Below are positions 56,424 to 64,000 of a DNA stretch of 64,000 nucleotides, piece after piece. The notes under the pieces were generated by a model. It saw nothing but the letters and a program-made list of their open reading frames with translations. It did no database searches and was not told where the DNA came from. The translations under genes and the position numbers were made by a program. Positions within the stretch are counted from its first letter, which is position 1. Every line of letters begins with the position of its first letter. The stretch comes from Streptomyces sp. APSN-46.1 (GTDB lineage: Bacteria; Actinomycetota; Actinomycetes; Streptomycetales; Streptomycetaceae), in NCBI RefSeq assembly GCF_022815725.1, contig NZ_JALGRF010000001.1:868001-932000 (forward strand). Reading direction: 5' to 3'.

Positions 56424-56502
56424 GACTCTCTCCAGGGAGACCCCGCGGCCGGCGGTGCCATGACGGCGCGGCCGGCCGCGGGTGCGGGGTGCGGGTGCGG
56501 GG

Positions 56503-57480
56503 TCAGTTGACGGCGGGTCCTGAGGTGTTGTTCACCCAGGTCCAGTCCGACCAGTCCGAGAATCCGGTCTGCCACTTGTGGTAGACCCCGGCACTGCTCG
56601 TCCCGAAGACCTCGACGCGACCGTCGGCATTGGCCGTGGCGATGATCTCCGTACCGCCGCCGCCGAAGGACTCCCACTGGCCGTACGGGGCGTTCACCCC
56701 GGTCTGCCAGATGTGCTGCGCGACACTGCCGTTGATCGCGAACACCTCGACCCGGCCGTCCGGTGCCCGTTCGCTGGTCAGCTGGGAATCCGCGGGACCG
56801 CCCGTACCCTCCCACTCCGACCAGCTCGTGGGAGTCGTCTGGTACTTGTGGAACACCCCCGTCGGGCCGGAGGCGAAGACTTCGAGCCGGCCGTCCTGGT
56901 TGTGGTCCACGGTCAGGTCACGTCCGCCGCCTCCGAAGGACTCCCAGGACGACCAGCCGCCGTTCACGGCCGTCTGGTACTGGTGCTGGAACACATCACC
57001 GTTGAGCGCGAAGACCTCAAGACGGCCGTCGGGCGACTTCTCCACCTCCAGGCGGCCGTCGGCGGGGCCGCCGCCCGAAGGCTCCCAGTCCGACCAGCCA
57101 CCGTTCGGCGCCGTCTGGTACTTGTGGAACACACCCACGGGGCCCGAAGCGAACACCTCCAGGCGACCGTCCCCGTTCGCACCCACGGCGATGTCCCGGC
57201 CGCCGCCGCCGAACGCCTCCCAGCCCGACCAGCCCCCGGAGGGCGACAGCTGATACCGGTGCTGGAAGACGTTGCCGTTGATCGCGAACATCTCCAGGCG
57301 GCCGTCGGCGTTCGGCCCGATCGCCAACTCGGCACCGCCCGGACCACCGAGGAACTCCCAGTCGGACCAGCCGCCGTTCACGCCCAGCTGCCACGCGTGA
57401 TGCACGCCGTCGGCCCCGGCCGCGAACACCTCAAGACGGCCGTCCGCCGACCGCGCCGACACCACCCGGCCCGACTCCGC
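56503..57480. repeat. Duplicated PLL-lectin block, copy 1 (copy 2 at 58007-58984)
   Basis: The 3' part of the transglycosylase gene (56503-57480) and of the M23 gene (58007-58984) encode nearly identical seven-repeat lectins, with the same repeat order and the same irregular spacings. The identity ends at the junction to the different catalytic domains (the shared ESGRVVSARSADGRLE start). This shows a recent domain duplication. Offset between copies is about 1504 bases. Confidence 0.85.
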
Positions 57481-57969
57481 CGGATACACCAGCGGGCCGG
57501 GCCCGGTTCCGGGATTCCCGAGGCGGTCCACCGCGGCCCGCGCCTCGTCCATGTGCCGCCAGTGCATGCCCTGGTTGTAGGTGGACCAGGGCTGCCAGTT
57601 CGTACCGCCGGAGGAGATGTCGTAGGCCGCGTTCGCGTTGCACTGGGCGTCGTAGGCGCAGGCGTCGGTGACCTCGGAGTGCCAGTAGTCGTTGATCTGC
57701 CACAGGCCGCGGTCGGTGGACGCGGGCTCGTTGTTCTGAACGTTGGACGCCGACGGGTTGCAGCTGGATTCCGCGAGGGCGACGGCGACGGCCGTCACCA
57801 GCCCGTCGCCCCGCCAGCCCGCGTTGTAGCCGACCTGGGCGCACAGGTCACTCGGGGCGGCGTACGCGGGCGAGGCGCCGACGAGAACGCCCGCCGCGAG
57901 GAATAACGAAGCGAGCGTCGACAGGATGACGCGATGGGGCGCTCTCGAAGAGCGCTGCGTACTGCTCAA
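56503..57969 (-). CDS. Secreted lysozyme-like transglycosylase with PLL-type lectin
   Basis: 488 residues. The start is best placed at TTG 57969, seven bases after GAAGGAG; no ATG or GTG fits. Signal peptide (VILSTLASLFLAAGVLVGA) with a TTA leucine at codon 22 (57904-57906). The catalytic domain at ~45-150 is transglycosylase/lysozyme-like (VAVALAESSCNPSASNVQNN, DRGLWQINDYWHSEV, WSTYNQGMHWRHMDEARAAV). Seven ~45-residue lectin repeats follow (for example ADGRLEMFAINGNVFQHRYQ). The lectin is almost identical to the one in the next gene. Confidence 0.88.
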   Translation of the reverse strand: MSSTQRSSRAPHRVILSTLASLFLAAGVLVGASPAYAAPSDLCAQVGYNAGWRGDGLVTAVAVALAESSCNPSASNVQNNEPASTDRGLWQINDYWHSEVTDACAYDAQCNANAAYDISSGGTNWQPWSTYNQGMHWRHMDEARAAVDRLGNPGTGPGPLVYPAESGRVVSARSADGRLEVFAAGADGVHHAWQLGVNGGWSDWEFLGGPGGAELAIGPNADGRLEMFAINGNVFQHRYQLSPSGGWSGWEAFGGGGRDIAVGANGDGRLEVFASGPVGVFHKYQTAPNGGWSDWEPSGGGPADGRLEVEKSPDGRLEVFALNGDVFQHQYQTAVNGGWSSWESFGGGGRDLTVDHNQDGRLEVFASGPTGVFHKYQTTPTSWSEWEGTGGPADSQLTSERAPDGRVEVFAINGSVAQHIWQTGVNAPYGQWESFGGGGTEIIATANADGRVEVFGTSSAGVYHKWQTGFSDWSDWTWVNNTSGPAVN

Positions 57970-58006
57970 CTGCTGTCTCCTTCGCACGAGGTGCCGGAAC
58001 ACCCGA

Positions 58007-59524
58007 TCAGTTGACGGCGGGGCCGGAGCTGTTGTTGACCCAGGTCCATTCGGACCAGGTGGAGAAGCTGGTCTGCCACTTGTGGTAGACCCCGGCACTG
58101 CTCGTCCCGAACACCTCCATGCGGCCGTCCGCGTTCGTCGCGGCGGCGATTTCGGTGCCACCACCGCCGAAGGACTCCCACTGGCCGTACGGGGCGTTCA
58201 CCCCCGTCTGCCAGATGTGCTGCGCGACACCGCCGTTGATCGCGAACACCTCGACCCGGCCGTCCGGTGCCCGCTCGCTGGTCAGCTGGGAATCCGCGGG
58301 ACCGCCCGTACCCTCCCACTCCGACCAACTCGTCGGACTCGTCTGATACTTGTGGAACACTCCCACCGGGCCCGAGGCGAACACCTCAAGCCGGCCGTCC
58401 GCGTTGTGGTCCACGGTCAGGTCACGTCCGCCGCCGCCGAAGGACTCCCACGACGACCAACCGCCGTTCACCGCCGTCTGGTACTGGTGCTGGAACACGT
58501 CACCGTTGAGCGCGAAGACCTCAAGACGGCCGTCGGGCGACTTCTCCATCTCCAGCCGACCTGCGGCCGGACCGCCACCCGTCGGGTCCCAATCCGACCA
58601 GCCTCCGTTCGGCGCGGTCTGATACCGGTGGAACACCCCGACCGGACCCGAGGCGTACACCTCCAACCGCCCATCGGCATTCGCGCCCACCGCGATATCA
58701 CGCCCGCCGCCACCGAACGTTTCCCAGCCCGACCAGCCACCAGAAGGCGACAGCTGGTACCGATGCTGGAAGATGTCACCGTTGATCGCGAACATCTCCA
58801 ACCGGCCATCGGCATTCGGTGCGATCCCCAGCTCCGCACCGCCCGGCCCGCCCAGCGTTTCCCAGGCCGACCACTCGCCGTTCGCCGCCAGCTGCCACGC
58901 GTGGTGCACCCCGTCGGCCCCGGCCGCGAACAACTCAAGACGGCCGTCCGCCGACCGCGCCGACACCACCCGGCCCGACTCCACCGGATACACCGACGGC
59001 ACGGGTCGAGGGCCACTGCCAGGTGTGCAGGGCAGCTCCACACCGCGTTCTTCGAGGTAGGGCACGGGGTCGGTCCGCAGGTTCGTGGTTCTGTCGCCCC
59101 ACACCCGCAGGTGGAGGTGGGGACCACTGGACTGGCCTTCGGTGCCCATCAGGGCGATGCGCTGGCCGGCCAGGACATGCTCACCGACGAAGACGTCCCG
59201 CTGGTACATGTGCCCGTACTCGGTCACCGTCCCATCGGAGTGCTGGATGCGGATCCACTGGCCGTAGCCGGAGATGGGGCCCGAGTCGATCACCTCGCCG
59301 TCGCCCACGGCATAGATCGGGGTGCCGTAGACGTCGGCGATGTCGATGCCGTTGTGCTCCTCGCTGTAGTACTGGGTCACGGATCCGGTGGTGGGACACG
59401 ATGCGGCGAAGCCGGCGGACTGGGCGGCAGCCGGCGAAGCTGTTACCAGAGCCGGCAGTAAGGCGGTGGTCGCCGTGAGCGTGAGAACGGCGCGCAGCGC
59501 GCGTCGGGAAAGACCGAGAAGCAC
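58007..59524 (-). CDS. Secreted M23 peptidase with PLL-type lectin
   Basis: 505 residues. The GTG at 59524 is used because it follows GAGGGAGGAG by six bases; an upstream GTG would leave that site inside the gene. The signal peptide ends near SPAAAQ and has a TTA at codon 22 (59459-59461). The M23 domain at ~40-150 has the zinc ligands in EEHNGIDIADVYG and GPHLHLRVWG. M23 enzymes cut peptidoglycan crossbridges. Seven lectin repeats follow. The gene lies 26 bases after the esterase stop. Confidence 0.9.
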   Translation of the reverse strand: MLLGLSRRALRAVLTLTATTALLPALVTASPAAAQSAGFAASCPTTGSVTQYYSEEHNGIDIADVYGTPIYAVGDGEVIDSGPISGYGQWIRIQHSDGTVTEYGHMYQRDVFVGEHVLAGQRIALMGTEGQSSGPHLHLRVWGDRTTNLRTDPVPYLEERGVELPCTPGSGPRPVPSVYPVESGRVVSARSADGRLELFAAGADGVHHAWQLAANGEWSAWETLGGPGGAELGIAPNADGRLEMFAINGDIFQHRYQLSPSGGWSGWETFGGGGRDIAVGANADGRLEVYASGPVGVFHRYQTAPNGGWSDWDPTGGGPAAGRLEMEKSPDGRLEVFALNGDVFQHQYQTAVNGGWSSWESFGGGGRDLTVDHNADGRLEVFASGPVGVFHKYQTSPTSWSEWEGTGGPADSQLTSERAPDGRVEVFAINGGVAQHIWQTGVNAPYGQWESFGGGGTEIAAATNADGRMEVFGTSSAGVYHKWQTSFSTWSEWTWVNNSSGPAVN

Positions 59525-59550
59525 GTGACGCTCCTCCCTCGTGGTAGTCG

Positions 59551-60540
59551 TCACGCCTTGCGGAGCCGGTCGATGACGCCGTCGATGTCGCGTTCGAGCG
59601 CCCAGCGGCGTACGAAGTGCCCTTCGGGCACCTCGTACGACTCGTGCGGAATGCCGACGGAGTCGAGGGTGGCCCGGAACTCCCGCTGTCCGGCGAGCAC
59701 CTGGGTCTCGTTGAACGTCTGGAACCAGTCGATCGGGTCGGGACTGGTCCCGGCGATCAGGAAGATCCGCTTGTTCCGGTAGCTCTCGATGCGCTGCATC
59801 GGATTGTCATCGGTGACCCTGCGCTCGTCCCACCACGGCATGCCGTAGATCGAGCCGCCGTTCAGGTCCACGGCCGCGGAGGTCGCGTTGGCCCAGTGGA
59901 CGACGGCGCCGCCGTCGCGGCGCAGGCTGGCCGGGCCGGAGTGGGAGCTGACCGAGGCGAAGTGGCCCCAGTACTTGGCGGCGTACTTCAGCGCGCCGAA
60001 GCCGCCCATCGAGAACCCGGAGACGGCGCGGCCGTCGTACTCGGCGTACGTCCGGAAGTTCGCCTCGATCCACGGGAGCAGCTGGTGGATGTGGAACGTC
60101 TCCCAGTTCCGGGGACCGACGTTGGAGCTGACCGGGTTGGAGTACCAGCCCGTGCGTCCGCCGTCGGGCATCACGACGATGAGCGGCTTTCCGGCGGTCA
60201 GGGCGCGGATGTCCTTGCGGTCGAAGCTGATGAAGTCCTCCAAACCGCCGTGGAGGAGGTAGAGGACCGGGTAGGTGCGTCCGCTGTAGTGGTAGTCGTC
60301 GGGGAGCAGCACGTTCACAGCGGGACCGGGGTTCCAGCCGATCGCGTCGGTCGCGAACCGGTAGTACCACATCCGGTGGTCGCTCTCGTTGCGGTCCACG
60401 ATGCGCAGACCGAAGCCGTCATCGGCCGCCGCGGCCGATGGCGCCGCGGCGAGGACGCCTCCGGCGCCCAGGGCCATCGCGGCCGAGAGCCCGCCGGCGG
60501 ACTTGAGGATGCTCCTGCGGGTGGGGTGCTGCGCGGTCAA
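59551..60540 (-). CDS. Secreted esterase (mycolyltransferase/esterase D-like)
   Basis: 329 residues from TTG 60540, which is 5 bases after AGGAGG. Tat-like signal (RRSILKSAGGLSAAMALGAG). Alpha/beta hydrolase of the antigen-85/esterase D group: VLYLLHGGLEDFISFD, VVMPDGGRTGWYSNP, nucleophile serine in GRAVSGFSMGGFGALKYAAK, and a late His in EVPEGHFVRRW. These enzymes cleave or transfer acyl groups on sugars. It heads the operon with the three lectin proteins and is probably the first gene made. Confidence 0.9.
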   Translation of the reverse strand: MTAQHPTRRSILKSAGGLSAAMALGAGGVLAAAPSAAAADDGFGLRIVDRNESDHRMWYYRFATDAIGWNPGPAVNVLLPDDYHYSGRTYPVLYLLHGGLEDFISFDRKDIRALTAGKPLIVVMPDGGRTGWYSNPVSSNVGPRNWETFHIHQLLPWIEANFRTYAEYDGRAVSGFSMGGFGALKYAAKYWGHFASVSSHSGPASLRRDGGAVVHWANATSAAVDLNGGSIYGMPWWDERRVTDDNPMQRIESYRNKRIFLIAGTSPDPIDWFQTFNETQVLAGQREFRATLDSVGIPHESYEVPEGHFVRRWALERDIDGVIDRLRKA

Positions 60541-60833
60541 CCTGACCTCCTGGTAGGGAGCGTTGCGTAGGTGGTCACGGGGCACCGGTCGGAAGGGTGA
60601 CGCGACGGAGCCGGGTGACTGGCGGTTTGGACGGTAGCGACGGGCCCCCGCGCCGGAGAACCCGGAACCTTACGGACTGACAGGCACGGTCACCTCGGGT
60701 AGGGGTGAGGGTGAACGCACTGGCGCGGGGCGCCGGCCCGGACGGCCCGGGGCTGCCCGGGCGGCCCGCGCACGGGTCGGGTCGGGTCGGGTCGGGTCGG
60801 GTCGGGTCGGGTCGCGGCGTTACGATCACGGCC
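60541..60833. other. Divergent region between esterase operon and GH114
   Basis: 293 bases. It contains the AGGAGG of the esterase near 60546-60551 and the GGGTC microsatellite at 60774-60813. I saw no clear promoter boxes or palindromes. Confidence 0.5.
60774..60813. repeat. Pentanucleotide microsatellite (GGGTC)8
   Basis: Eight perfect copies of GGGTC lie 20 bases before the ATG of the GH114 lipoprotein. The repeat lies where the leader or core promoter should be. Changes in copy number could alter expression. Confidence 0.92.
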
Positions 60834-61721
60834 ATGGATTCCCACCGGACGCCCGGGCGTGCCCGCCGGTCGCTGATGCCGAAGGCCGTGCCGCTGATCG
60901 GCGTACTGGCGCTGCTCGCGGCCGGCTGCACCGCCGGCGACGGCGAGGAGGAGTCGGGCGAGCCCGCTCCGCCGGCCGTGTCCGCCCCGCCTCTCCCCGG
61001 CTCGGTGCGGCTCCCCGCCCCCCACATGGGCTTCGACTACCAGATCGGCGGCCCCTACCCGCCCGCGCCCGGTGTCCAGGCGGTGTCCCGTGACCGCACC
61101 GCCCCGCCGGCCCCCGGCCTCTACAACATCTGCTACGTGAACGCCTTCCAGGCCCAGCCCGACGCCACCGGCTGGTGGCGGACGAACCATCCCGACCTGC
61201 TGCTCCTGGACTCCTCCGGCAGGCCGGTGACGGACAAGCAGTGGAACGAGGCCCTGCTGGACGTCTCCACCCCGGCCAAGCGGGACCGGCTCGCCGGGAT
61301 CGTCGGGGAGTGGATCGACGGCTGTGCGGCCGCCGGTTACCAGGCCGTCGAAGCCGACAACCTCGACTCCCACGAGCGGTCCGGCGGTCGCCTCACCCCC
61401 GAGGACGACCTCGCGTTCGGGCGGCTGCTCGTCGACCGCGCGCACCGGGCCGGTCTGGCCATCGGCCAGAAGAACGCCGCCGAACTCGCCCGGCGGGGCC
61501 GGGGCATCGGCTTCGACTTCGCCGTTACCGAGGAATGCGGCCAGTACGACGAATGCGGCGACTACGCCACCGCCTTCGACGACCGCGTCTTCGTGATCGA
61601 GTACCGGCAGTCCGGCCTCGCCGCCGCCTGCAAGGCGTACGGCCGCGCCCTGTCGATCGTCCTGCGCGACCTGGACGTCCGCCCTGCCGGGGAATCCGGG
61701 CACGTACGGCGTACCTGCTGA
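60834..61721 (+). CDS. GH114 endo-alpha-1,4-polygalactosaminidase-like lipoprotein
   Basis: 295 residues. Lipoprotein signal with ALLAAGCTAG, lipidated Cys near residue 32, then a Pro-rich linker. The TIM-barrel has FDYQIGGPYPPAPGVQAVSR, LYNICYVNAFQAQP, the acidic pair in GYQAVEADNLDSHERSGG and GFDFAVTEECGQYDECGDYA. This is the GH114 pattern; characterised members cut alpha-1,4-galactosaminogalactan. It would act at the outer membrane surface, on fungal or bacterial polysaccharide. It lies divergent from the lectin operon. Confidence 0.9.
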   Translation: MDSHRTPGRARRSLMPKAVPLIGVLALLAAGCTAGDGEEESGEPAPPAVSAPPLPGSVRLPAPHMGFDYQIGGPYPPAPGVQAVSRDRTAPPAPGLYNICYVNAFQAQPDATGWWRTNHPDLLLLDSSGRPVTDKQWNEALLDVSTPAKRDRLAGIVGEWIDGCAAAGYQAVEADNLDSHERSGGRLTPEDDLAFGRLLVDRAHRAGLAIGQKNAAELARRGRGIGFDFAVTEECGQYDECGDYATAFDDRVFVIEYRQSGLAAACKAYGRALSIVLRDLDVRPAGESGHVRRTC

Positions 61722-61723
61722 CG

Positions 61724-61766
61724 CCCCCGGGGACCGCACCGTTGTGTTCGGTGCGGCCCCCGGGGG
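61724..61766. terminator. Terminator after GH114 gene
   Basis: A 17-bp inverted repeat with one mismatch (61724-61740 with 61750-61766) and a 9-base loop, starting 2 bases after the stop codon. Confidence 0.8.
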
Positions 61767-61971
61767 GTGGCTGCCGTCCTCCGCACGCCGGCCCGGCGCG
61801 CCGGAACCATGCGGGCTCCGGGCTCGTGGCGGACGATCGAGTGGTACGACCACTCCTCCGGTCGAGGTCACGACCCGGGGCCCGGTTACTCACCGTAGCC
61901 ATTCCCCCGAGGGATTCCGGACCGTCAACCCCGCCGGGGCGTCCGCACGCACCTTGGAGCGCTGAGCACAC

Positions 61972-62898
61972 ATGAGCAGCAACCCCGCCGACGTCTCCCG
62001 CCAGGAGTTCGACGCCCTCTTCGAGGCGGTCCGCACGTGGGGCCGCTGGGCCGCCGCCGATCGCGGCGCCTGGAACAGGGTGACAGCGGGCCACGTACAG
62101 AGGGCCGCCGCCCTGATCCGGTCCGGCACGGTCGTCCCGATGGGGCGGCCCTGGGACACCCGGCCCGGACCGGACAACGAGAAGCCCGCGCTGCACTACA
62201 TGTCCGACCTCGGTGACGTAGAGGCCCCGGAGCCGGCCGCCTACAAGGATTTCCTCGCCGCCGACTATCACGGCAAGGCGGTGAGCCACCTCGACGCGCT
62301 GTCACACATCGCCTACCGAGGGCAACTCTACGACGGCCGAGCGGCGCACGAGGTCGTCGATGCCGGGGGTGCCCGCTTCGCCGCGGTGTCGGCGCTCGGC
62401 CCCCTCGTCACCAAGGGCGTACTCCTCGACCTGCCCGCCGTGCTCGGGGTCGACTGGCTGGAACCGGGGCGCGCACTGCACGCGCGGGACATCGTCTCCG
62501 CGGAGAAGGCGCTCGATGTGACCATCGGGGACGGCGATGCGGTGCTGCTGCGCTCGGGCCGCTTCCGCCGGCGCCGGGAGATCGGCCCCTGGAACCCTGC
62601 CGAGGCGAGCGCGGGCTGGCACGTGGACGCGATGCCGCTGCTGGCCGAGCGCGCCATCGCCCTGCTCGGCGCCGACGGGGACAGCGACGTACGGCCGTCG
62701 CCGGTCGAGGGCCTGCACTCCCCCGTCCACGCGCTGGCCATCACCGCGATGGGCGTACCGCTGCTGGACAACCTCGACCTCGAACCACTCTCCGCCGCCT
62801 GCGCCGAAGCCGGCCGTTACGCGTTCATGCTCGTCGTGACGCCGCTGAACGTCCCCGGCGGGACGGGCTCGCCCGTCGATCCGGTCGCGATCTTGTGA
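61972..62898 (+). CDS. Cyclase/kynurenine-formamidase family hydrolase
   Basis: 308 residues. The family signature is a metal-binding HxxxxxxHxD-like motif; here GKAVSHLDALSHIAYRG provides His, Asp and a second His. Further conserved parts are SGTVVPMGRPWDTRPGPDNE, VLLDLPAVLG, GDAVLLRSGRF and SPVEGLHSPVHALAITAMGV. Members hydrolyse formylkynurenine or other amides/lactones. The gene starts at an ATG with a weak GGAGC site, separated by 250 bases and a terminator from GH114. The rest of that gap holds no gene. Confidence 0.9.
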   Translation: MSSNPADVSRQEFDALFEAVRTWGRWAAADRGAWNRVTAGHVQRAAALIRSGTVVPMGRPWDTRPGPDNEKPALHYMSDLGDVEAPEPAAYKDFLAADYHGKAVSHLDALSHIAYRGQLYDGRAAHEVVDAGGARFAAVSALGPLVTKGVLLDLPAVLGVDWLEPGRALHARDIVSAEKALDVTIGDGDAVLLRSGRFRRRREIGPWNPAEASAGWHVDAMPLLAERAIALLGADGDSDVRPSPVEGLHSPVHALAITAMGVPLLDNLDLEPLSAACAEAGRYAFMLVVTPLNVPGGTGSPVDPVAIL

Positions 62899-63011
62899 TG
62901 TCCGGCCCGCCGATCACTCTGCTCCCGCGCCCGCACCAAAACGTGAGGAATATACTCAAATCTGGCGATCGAGAGCGTTCCGGCGAGCGTGTTCCGGGGA
63001 GGGAAGCTCCG

Positions 63012-64000
63012 GTGAGGGAAGTGGTGCAGATGGGGGTCTTGGGAGACCGCATCGGCCCCGTGCGTTCCCGTGACCGATTTCTGCACGGCGCGTCGGTCGA
63101 GTCGGTCGAGGGGACCGTGCGCAGTCCGATCCTCAGCTCGTGGCAGCGCTGCCAGCTGCTGGGGCTGTCGCCGGACCAGTCCGAGCTTCCCTTCACCCAG
63201 GACTTCGACCCGGACGGTCCGCTCGTCCGCGCCGCCGGGCCCGTGCTCGACCGGCTGCAATCGATCTTCTCGGGCAGCCGGATGAACATCTGTCTCGCCG
63301 ACGGGCACGGCATCGTGCTTGAACGCCGTTTCGGAGACGCGTCCTTGCTCAGGCATCTCGCCCCGATCCAGAGCGTTCCCGGTTTCGTGTTCGCCGAGCA
63401 GGTCGCGGGGACGAACGGCATCGGCCTCACCCTCGCGGAAAGGCGACTCGTCCAGGTCTACGGCGCCGAGCACTTCGCCGAGCGGTCCCAGTCGAGCGCC
63501 TGTACCGCCATACCCGTTCGCGACCAGCTCAGCGGGCGCATCGAGGGCGTCCTGTGCCTCGGCTATCCCTACACCGACGCGGACCCGGCCCTGGTCCCGT
63601 TGGTACGCAGGGCGGCCGAAGCCGTCGAACGACGCCTGATGGAACAGAGTTCGGCGCGGGAGCGCGGCCTGCTGGAGGCCTATCTCGATGCCCGAAGCCG
63701 TGCCCGGACCGACGAGGGCACCATGAACGGCTACCCGGCCGGGATGGACGAGCTGCTCCAGAGCGACCTGGACCAGCCCGACCAGTCGATCCTCAAGGAG
63801 AAGGCCACGGAGCTGATGTCCTCGGCCCAGCGGGCCGCTGCCGAGGTGCCCCTCTCCCGAGGCCGGACGGTCACCCTCGTGAGCCGTCCCCTGATGAGCC
63901 CCTCCGGGGTGGAGGGCATCGTCGTCGAGGCGCTCATTCCCGAGGACACGGAACGGCACGCGCCCGCCCCCACCCCCGCCCGCACCCCCACCCCCGCCGT
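63012..64000 (+). CDS. AcoR-like GAF regulator (cut by window end)
   Basis: About 329 codons, open to the right edge. The N-terminal half is the GAF region of acetoin-regulator-type proteins: RSPILSSWQRCQLLGLSPDQ, ICLADGHGIVLERRFGDASL, FAEQVAGTNGIGLTL and the Cys-Thr-Ala stretch CTAIPVRDQLSGRIEGVLCL. A linker and a second PAS/GAF-like strand (TVTLVSRPLMSPSGVEGIVV) follow, then a Pro-rich linker at the edge. The output domain lies outside. Start GTG 63012 or ATG 63030. Confidence 0.85.
   Translation, partial: MREVVQMGVLGDRIGPVRSRDRFLHGASVESVEGTVRSPILSSWQRCQLLGLSPDQSELPFTQDFDPDGPLVRAAGPVLDRLQSIFSGSRMNICLADGHGIVLERRFGDASLLRHLAPIQSVPGFVFAEQVAGTNGIGLTLAERRLVQVYGAEHFAERSQSSACTAIPVRDQLSGRIEGVLCLGYPYTDADPALVPLVRRAAEAVERRLMEQSSARERGLLEAYLDARSRARTDEGTMNGYPAGMDELLQSDLDQPDQSILKEKATELMSSAQRAAAEVPLSRGRTVTLVSRPLMSPSGVEGIVVEALIPEDTERHAPAPTPARTPTPA

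Noticed and set aside
60690-61871. Minus-strand frame with repeated DPTRP units over the GH114 gene
   Set aside because: The repeats are only the translation of the GGGTC microsatellite, and the opposite strand is a clear GH114 lipoprotein.

Overview
The window is typical of a Streptomyces chromosome. GC is very high (roughly 72%), coding is dense on both strands, many genes start with GTG, and rare TTA (bldA-type) leucine codons are confined to a few genes. Regulatory content is heavy: TetR, MarR, PadR, ArsR, LysR and Fur regulators, a large LuxR protein and two Ser/Thr kinases. I saw no rRNA, tRNA, insertion sequence or CRISPR array.

Left part (1-19 kb): an AidB-like acyl-CoA dehydrogenase with its TetR regulator and a clear operator; a class V PLP enzyme; a decayed two-component system (kinase with an internal deletion, response regulator with a frameshift and a lost DNA-binding domain); MarR, PadR and ArsR mini-operons; a PASTA-less Ser/Thr kinase; a cytochrome P450; a secreted serine hydrolase; a 3-hydroxybutyrate-type dehydrogenase; and several small Streptomyces proteins. 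19-26 kb is a peroxidase locus on the minus strand: an unknown 590-residue membrane protein, a DyP peroxidase, a small membrane protein and an alpha-dioxygenase-like animal-type haem peroxidase. It is flanked by gene remnants (the C-terminal half of a methyltransferase on one side; pieces of a KAS III/FabH gene and possibly an acyltransferase on the other).

Middle (26-47 kb): two proline-rich single-span membrane proteins, an Nramp-like transporter, a small NlpC/P60 wall hydrolase, YjdM and an APH-family kinase. Next comes a tightly coupled four-gene operon (32.2-37.1 kb) of three different PLP enzymes plus a methyltransferase. It looks like an uncharacterised small-molecule pathway, and two of its genes carry TTA codons. 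Then follow a CBM2-GH18 chitinase, a cyanate operon (cynS and a beta carbonic anhydrase, divergent from cynR), YjbQ, a lipoprotein behind a long perfect hairpin, and the fur-katG oxidative-stress pair.

Right part (47-64 kb): a 909-residue LAL-type LuxR regulator, a stress/dormancy-like group of small proteins with an Hrp1-like CBS protein, and an FHA/Ser-Thr kinase pair (TTA codon in the kinase). A minus-strand operon (60.5-54.4 kb) follows, in which an esterase leads three secreted proteins. Those three join different catalytic modules (M23 peptidase, lysozyme-like transglycosylase, GH43-like propeller) to the same kind of seven-repeat PLL-type lectin propeller. The two wall-hydrolase members each have a TTA at codon 22, inside the signal peptide. 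The window ends with a GH114 lipoprotein, a cyclase/formamidase-family enzyme and a truncated AcoR-like GAF regulator.

The two most promising undescribed systems are the lectin-tagged wall-hydrolase operon and the three-PLP-enzyme operon. Both carry TTA codons, suggesting that they are expressed late in development.
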